Source: Casimicrobiaceae bacterium
Lineage (GTDB): Bacteria > Pseudomonadota > Gammaproteobacteria > Burkholderiales > Casimicrobiaceae
Length of the DNA stretch: 10,188 nucleotides
Direction of reading: 5' to 3'
Assembly (NCBI GenBank): GCA_955652025.1
Contig: CATPAO010000057.1
Span: forward strand, 1 to 10,188
Shown here: positions 5,913 to 10,188 of the stretch, piece after piece
How positions within the stretch are numbered: the first letter of the stretch is position 1
Layout of the letters: the number at the start of each line of letters is the position of its first letter
Program-made: the position numbers and the translations under genes
The notes under the pieces: model-generated
Databases searched by the model: none
What the model saw: only the letters and a program-made list of their open reading frames with translations
What the model was told of the DNA's origin: nothing

Positions 5913-6761
5913 CTATCGGACGGCCTTGCCGATCGGGCGCGCGGGATTTGCGATCCATTCGCTCCACGAGCCCGGATAGAGGCGCGTGCCGGGCATCCCG
6001 GCGATTTCCATCGCGAGGATGTTGTGACATGCGGTCACGCCCGATCCGCAATGGTGGACGACGTCGGTATGCGGCCGGCCGCCGAGCAGAGCCTTGTATT
6101 CGGCGCGCAGCGTCGCCGCTGGCTTCAGCACCCCCTCGGGCGTGACGTTGAGGCTCGCCGGTCGGTTGACCGCACCCGGAATGTGGCCGGCCACAGGATC
6201 CATCGGCTCGACTTCGCCGCGGAATCGTTCCGGTGCGCGCGCATCGACGAGCAGGAGCGTGTGTCGCGACAGGCTCGACTCGACGCCGACCGAATTCACC
6301 GTCGGTGCGACGTGCGTCACCGCGAACCTGGTCGCGTTCGGCACGGCCGGCTCGGCACTGACCGCGCGTCCCTCGCGCGTCCACTTCGCGAACCCGCCAT
6401 CGAGAACCGCGGCCGCCCCGTGGCCCAGCCAGCGCAGCATCCACCACAAGCGCGACGCGAATACACCGGTGTTCTGGTCGTAGGCGACGACCTGCTTCGT
6501 TGCATCGATGCCGACGCGGCCGAACAGCGTCGCGCACGCTTCCGGGGTGGGTAGTGGATGACGGCCATTCGCGCCCGTCTTCGGCGCCGAAAGATCGTTG
6601 TCGAGATGCAGAAACAGCGCGCCGGGGATGTGACCTTTGCTGTACTCGTCGACACCCCAACGCTCCGGCCGCAGGAGATCGTGCCGAACGTCGATCAGCA
6701 CGAGCGTCGGATCGTCAAGCCGCGCCGCCAGCTCGTCGGTGGATATCAGCGTCGTTTTCAT
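5913..6761 (-). CDS. sseA: 3-mercaptopyruvate sulfurtransferase (tandem rhodanese)
   Basis: Transfers sulfur from 3-mercaptopyruvate to a thiol or cyanide acceptor; cytoplasmic, linked to cysteine catabolism and persulfide/H2S formation. The 282-residue length matches E. coli SseA (281). Two rhodanese domains are visible: residues about 5-135, the inactive copy, with VLIDVRHD and GHIPGALFLHLD; and about 155-282, with LLVDARAPERFRG, GHIPGAVNRP and the active loop CGSGVTA (Cys238 catalytic). CGSGVTA is the form typical of mercaptopyruvate rather than thiosulfate sulfurtransferases. The ATG at 6761 gives the standard N-terminus; only a weak ribosome site (CGGTG) precedes it. A short CGAAA/TTTCG dyad lies at 6771-6783. 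It follows the M16 protease by 62 bp on the same strand with no clear terminator between, so read-through from that gene is likely. Confidence 0.95.
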   Translation of the reverse strand: MKTTLISTDELAARLDDPTLVLIDVRHDLLRPERWGVDEYSKGHIPGALFLHLDNDLSAPKTGANGRHPLPTPEACATLFGRVGIDATKQVVAYDQNTGVFASRLWWMLRWLGHGAAAVLDGGFAKWTREGRAVSAEPAVPNATRFAVTHVAPTVNSVGVESSLSRHTLLLVDARAPERFRGEVEPMDPVAGHIPGAVNRPASLNVTPEGVLKPAATLRAEYKALLGGRPHTDVVHHCGSGVTACHNILAMEIAGMPGTRLYPGSWSEWIANPARPIGKAVR

Positions 6762-6823
6762 CGAGTGCACCGAAATCGTTTCGTAAGCGCTAGGTCGATC
6801 TTCGGATGATACCCGCGATGCGG

Positions 6824-9616
6824 TCAGAACAAATCGGCGGGTGTCAGTGATTCGACCGGCAGCAGCCCCAGCTTTTCGAGGCCCGGCGCGATCGCGTCCT
6901 TCTCGCCGACACCGACGACGACCATCTGCGACGAATCCAAATAGCGGCGCGCTGCGGCGCCGACCGCTTGCACGCCGACGCCTCGCAAGTTGGCGGGCAG
7001 CCGCGCGTAGTAATCGAGCGGCAGCCCGTAGGTGAAGATGGTCCCGAACGCGCCCGACGTGCCGGTATTGGTCTCGAACGCGCCCGGCAGCGAGCGCACG
7101 AGCGAGTCTCGCGCCTTGGCGAATTCCGCGGCGGGGGGCGACGTCGTGCGCAATCGTTTGAACTCGCGGTCGATCTCGGCGACGGCGGCCGCGGTCGCAT
7201 CGGTGCGAACCGACGTCACGACGGCGAATGGTCCCGGCGCACGACCCAGATCGAACCGCGAAAAGATGCTGTAGGCAAATCCTTTGGTCTCGCGCAGGTT
7301 GGCGTTGAGCCGACTCGTGAATCCACCGCCCAGGATCTCGTTCAACATCTGCAACGCGTAGTAATCGGGCGTGGCGCGCATGGCGGCGACTCGTCCGACG
7401 CGGAGCTCGGTCTGGTTCAAGCCCGCCTTCTCGACCAGCATGAGGCGCGCCGGCGTCGCCTTCGACGGCAACGCAACCACCGGTGGACGCACGGGAACGC
7501 TCGCCGCAGGCCACGCGCCGAATTCGCGCTTGGCGAGCGCCTCCAACTCCGTGCGGCCGATCGCCCCGACGACGATCAGCGCCGCGTTGTTCGGATGGAA
7601 CCAGCGCTGCCAGAAATCCTCGAGCGCTGCGCGGTCAGTCGACTTGATGCTCGGTTCGGTGCCGAGCGCGGTTTGCCCGTACGGATGCAACGGCCCGTAG
7701 AGCGCGCGCCGAAACGCTGCATCGGAGACACTGCCGGGATCGTCGCGCGCGGCGACGACGGCGCCGAGCCGCGATTGGCGCTCGCGCTCGACCTCGGCCA
7801 TGGGAAACGTGGGGCGGAGCGCGATATCGGCCAGGATCGCGAGCGCCGCGGGAAACTGCGCGGTCAACGCGTTAATCTGCATGATCGACGCATCGCGTTG
7901 CGTTTGCATGCCGATTTCGGCGCCGAGTTGCGCGATGGCGTCGGCGATCTCGGGTGCGCTCCGCGTCTGCGTGCCTTCGTCCAATAGCGACAGCGAAAAA
8001 TCCGCGACGCCGGGCGTTGCCGGCGGATTGGCACCCAGACCGGCCTCAACGACCAGGCGCGCCGTGACCACCGGCGGCTCCGCGCGCTCGAGGTGGAGGA
8101 CGGTCAGGCCGTTGTCGAGCTTGAACGACGCCGGTACCGGGAGCCGCGGCACGACTTCGCGTCCAGGCGCCGGCGGGCGCGCGCGCCATTTTTCATCGGC
8201 GTTGATCGATTCGGTCTGCGCCCCGCTGATCTTCACCGGCGTCGCCGGCAGATCCGGCGCGAGCTTTTTCTCGCCGTGTTCGGCGAAGAGCACGACGCGC
8301 GCGCTCTTGCCGAGCCATGTCGCGATCGCGCGTCGGACGCCCTCGGGTGTGACCCGGCGCAATCGCTCGACATCCTGCGTCACGTATCCGGGGTCGCCGG
8401 TGTAGTGGTTGTAATAGTTGAGCCGGTTCGCGCGGCCGCCGTTGCCGCCAACCTTCTCGAGGCCCTCGAACAACTGGCGCTCCATGACATTGCGCGCGCG
8501 GTCGATCTCGTCCTGCGTGGGACCGTCCCGCGCGAGCTGCGCGAGCTCGGCGTCGATCGCGCCCTCGAGCTCGGCCGGCGTATGGCCGGGCCGCGCCAAC
8601 GCTTGCACGTCGAAGATCGCGGTCTGTGCGTACGAATCCTGGTCGGCACCGACGCTTTGCGCGATTTGTTGCTCGTAGACTAATTTCTTGTAGAGCCGGC
8701 TCGCCTTGCCCCCGGCGAGAATTTCGGCGGCAACCTTCAATTCGACGTCGCCGGGCGCGAATGCCGGCGGCGTGAGCCACGCGAGGTCGACACGCGGCAA
8801 CTCGATCCGGTCGGTGACGATCAACCGCTTCTCGCTCGTGATCGGCAGCGTGATGAACGCGGGCTTCGGCACATCGGGCCCGCGCTTGAACGATCCGAAA
8901 TATTTCTGCACCAGACGTTTCGCATCCGCCGGTTCGATATCGCCGCAAAGGACGAGTGTGGCGTTGTTCGGCCGGTAGTAACGCTTGAAGAAGTCGCGCA
9001 CATCGGCGAGCCGCGCCGCCTGGATGTCGGCGTGCGAGCCCATGATCGCCGGCCGGAACGGATGGCGCTCGGGAAATAGCGCCGTGAACAGCGCTTCGTC
9101 GACGACGCCGTACGGCCGATTCTCGGTGGTCTGGCGGCGCTCGTTGCGCACGACGTCCTGCTGGTTCGCGAGCGCCTTCTGATCGAGCGCGTCGAGCAGA
9201 TAGCCCATCCGATCGGCGTGGATCCACAGGCCCAGCTCGAGCTGGTTCGAGGGCAGCGTGTCGAAGTAATTCGTGCGGTCGAACGACGTCGATGCATTGG
9301 AGTCTACGACGCCCGCGGCTTCGAGCAGCCGATCGTCCAATCCTCGCGGCACGTGCTTCGTGCCGGTGAACATCATGTGCTCGAACAAGTGCGCGAAGCC
9401 GGTGCGCGTCGGGTCCTCGTTCGCGGCGCCGACGTGATACCAGAGATTCACGGCGACGATCGGTAGCCGCTTGTCAGGCGCGAGTATCACTTCGAGCCCA
9501 TTGTCGAGCTTGTATTTGGTGAACGGGATCGACGGCGCGGGCGGCGCCTCGGCGGCCTGGGCATTCACGAGGGGAACGGAGAGGGCGAGCACGATGAGGG
9601 CGGCACGAATCGTCAT
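6824..9616 (-). CDS. Periplasmic two-module M16 zinc protease
   Basis: A 930-residue metallopeptidase of the pitrilysin/processing-peptidase clan (M16), predicted exported: residues 1-22 are a signal peptide (RAALIVLALSVPLVNAQA-AE). Module 1 (about 30-460) has the inverted zinc motif HLFEH (76-80): His76 and His80 as ligands, Glu79 as general base, and Glu159 (VVRNER) as the likely third ligand. Module 2 (about 490-925) repeats the fold but its motif position reads DFSLS (539-543), so it is catalytically dead; it keeps the Arg/Tyr pair (SRL Arg769, GFAYS Tyr782) that M16 enzymes use to bind substrate. One chain thus supplies both halves of the clamshell, as in PqqL-like proteins. The substrate is unknown. 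The start at 9616 is fixed by the signal peptide. The reading frame stays open further upstream to 9958, but that part is noncoding shadow. No Shine-Dalgarno sequence; a terminator hairpin abuts the start. Confidence 0.93.
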   Translation of the reverse strand: MTIRAALIVLALSVPLVNAQAAEAPPAPSIPFTKYKLDNGLEVILAPDKRLPIVAVNLWYHVGAANEDPTRTGFAHLFEHMMFTGTKHVPRGLDDRLLEAAGVVDSNASTSFDRTNYFDTLPSNQLELGLWIHADRMGYLLDALDQKALANQQDVVRNERRQTTENRPYGVVDEALFTALFPERHPFRPAIMGSHADIQAARLADVRDFFKRYYRPNNATLVLCGDIEPADAKRLVQKYFGSFKRGPDVPKPAFITLPITSEKRLIVTDRIELPRVDLAWLTPPAFAPGDVELKVAAEILAGGKASRLYKKLVYEQQIAQSVGADQDSYAQTAIFDVQALARPGHTPAELEGAIDAELAQLARDGPTQDEIDRARNVMERQLFEGLEKVGGNGGRANRLNYYNHYTGDPGYVTQDVERLRRVTPEGVRRAIATWLGKSARVVLFAEHGEKKLAPDLPATPVKISGAQTESINADEKWRARPPAPGREVVPRLPVPASFKLDNGLTVLHLERAEPPVVTARLVVEAGLGANPPATPGVADFSLSLLDEGTQTRSAPEIADAIAQLGAEIGMQTQRDASIMQINALTAQFPAALAILADIALRPTFPMAEVERERQSRLGAVVAARDDPGSVSDAAFRRALYGPLHPYGQTALGTEPSIKSTDRAALEDFWQRWFHPNNAALIVVGAIGRTELEALAKREFGAWPAASVPVRPPVVALPSKATPARLMLVEKAGLNQTELRVGRVAAMRATPDYYALQMLNEILGGGFTSRLNANLRETKGFAYSIFSRFDLGRAPGPFAVVTSVRTDATAAAVAEIDREFKRLRTTSPPAAEFAKARDSLVRSLPGAFETNTGTSGAFGTIFTYGLPLDYYARLPANLRGVGVQAVGAAARRYLDSSQMVVVGVGEKDAIAPGLEKLGLLPVESLTPADLF

Positions 9617-9619
9617 GGC

Positions 9620-9656
9620 AAAAAAGGGCGGGCCCCGGAAATCCCGGAACCCGCCC
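9620..9656 (-). terminator. Rho-independent terminator of the Rieske oxygenase gene
   Basis: On the minus strand GGGCGGG (9656-9650) pairs with CCCGCCC (9632-9626). Inside, two G-U pairs and CCGG/CCGG extend this to about 13 bp closed by a 5-nt loop (GATTT). Six Ts follow at 9625-9620. It lies about 50 nt after the oxygenase stop codon. The T-run ends 3 nt before the M16 start codon at 9616. Confidence 0.88.
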
Positions 9657-9704
9657 CCCAGCGTTTGATTGTGGCTAGTGTACCGGGTCGGAAGCTCCGA
9701 AGAC

Positions 9705-10188
9705 CTACAGGTGACCGACGTGCGCTTCCAATTCGCGCCGATAGAACTCGTGGAAGTGGCGCATCCCGTCTTCCATCGGCGATTGATATGGACCGACCTC
9801 GCTTTTGCCGTGTGCGCACAGCGCCCGGCGCCCGGCGTCCATCCGTTCGGCGATCTCGTCGTCTTCCTTCGAAGTTTCGCGGTACGCCGCCTGTTCGGCG
9901 TCGACGAACTCGCGCTCGAACAACGCGATCTCGTCCGGATAGTAGAACTCGACGACATTGAGCGTCTTGTCCGGCGCCTGCGGGATCAGCGTGCTGACGA
10001 CGAGCACATGCGGATACCACTCGACCATGACGTTCGGGTAGTAGGTGAGCCAGATCGCGCCTTGCGGCGGCGTCTCGCCGCGATAGAAGTCGAGCACGGC
10101 CTTGTGCCAGCGCTGATACGCCTTCGTGCCGGGCTTCGCGAGTCCGTTGTTGACGCCCACGACTTGCAGCGACGCCCAGTCGGCGAAT
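9705..10188 (-). CDS. Rieske-type ring-hydroxylating oxygenase alpha subunit, C-terminal part (partial)
   Basis: The last 160 residues of a gene that runs off the right edge; the frame stays open to 10188, so no start is visible (the GTG at 10160 is internal Val). The segment matches the catalytic SRPBCC domain of alpha subunits in the family that includes aromatic-ring dioxygenases and choline/glycine-betaine monooxygenases. IWLTYYPNVMVEWYPHVLVV forms the pocket strands. The FVDAEQ...KEDDEI helix contains an acidic motif that probably includes the Asp ligand of the mononuclear iron. The ending GPYQSPMEDGMRHFHEFYRREL is typical of the family C-terminus. The Rieske [2Fe-2S] domain (CxH...CxxH) would be outside the window and is not seen. 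Substrate cannot be assigned. A strong terminator follows. Confidence 0.82.
   Translation of the reverse strand, partial: FADWASLQVVGVNNGLAKPGTKAYQRWHKAVLDFYRGETPPQGAIWLTYYPNVMVEWYPHVLVVSTLIPQAPDKTLNVVEFYYPDEIALFEREFVDAEQAAYRETSKEDDEIAERMDAGRRALCAHGKSEVGPYQSPMEDGMRHFHEFYRRELEAHVGHL

Noticed and set aside
6762..7514. Upstream extension of the sseA frame into the M16 gene
   Set aside because: Residues before Met at 6761 are Arg-rich shadow of the protease; SseA length and N-terminus fit the 6761 start.
8193..9227. 344-codon minus-strand frame inside the M16 gene
   Set aside because: Shadow of the M16 protease with Arg-rich composition and no domain.
9617..9958. Upstream extension of the M16 frame
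   Set aside because: It would translate through a terminator hairpin and the oxygenase gene in a wrong frame and bury the signal peptide.

Overview
The window is high-GC, densely coded and looks chromosomal. Isocitrate lyase, a GcvA/AmpR-type LysR regulator beside a DUF1127 gene, and flavocytochrome c sulfide dehydrogenase together suggest a betaproteobacterium, probably Burkholderiales or a relative. That placement is inferred from gene types and composition; no marker gene is present. I see no tRNA, rRNA, CRISPR array, insertion sequence, phage gene or attachment site.

Layout. (1) 1-620, minus strand: a two-gene unit, a DUF1127 small protein followed by a 100-residue exported protein with an ATGA stop/start overlap, closed by a perfect-palindrome terminator at 1-26. 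(2) 621-722: a divergent intergenic region with two dyads. (3) 723-1655, plus: a LysR-type regulator. (4) 1744-3334, minus: fccA-fccB, a monoheme cytochrome c and a Tat-exported flavoprotein that together should oxidise sulfide in the periplasm. (5) 3335-3972: about 640 bp with no convincing gene. It holds an AT-rich promoter-like zone and a GC-rich, hairpin-bearing leader before aceA. (6) 3973-5902, plus: aceA (isocitrate lyase), a strong terminator, then thpR (RNA 2',3'-cyclic phosphodiesterase). (7) 5913-10188, minus. In transcription order this is the C-terminal part of a Rieske oxygenase alpha subunit (running off the right edge), a terminator, a two-module M16 zinc protease, and sseA (3-mercaptopyruvate sulfurtransferase).

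How the genes work together. FccA and FccB form one enzyme: sulfide is oxidised at the flavin/disulfide site of FccB and electrons pass to the FccA heme. SseA also handles sulfane sulfur but in the cytoplasm, so any link is only thematic. AceA commits isocitrate to the glyoxylate shunt; its partner malate synthase is not in the window. LysR and the divergent DUF1127/exported-protein pair may form one regulatory module.

No clearly new multi-gene system is visible. The observations most worth following are the terminator hairpins whose U-tracts end 3 nt before the start codons of thpR and of the M16 protease, the divergent LysR/DUF1127/exported-protein module, the Tat signal plus lipobox on FccB, and the long structured aceA leader.
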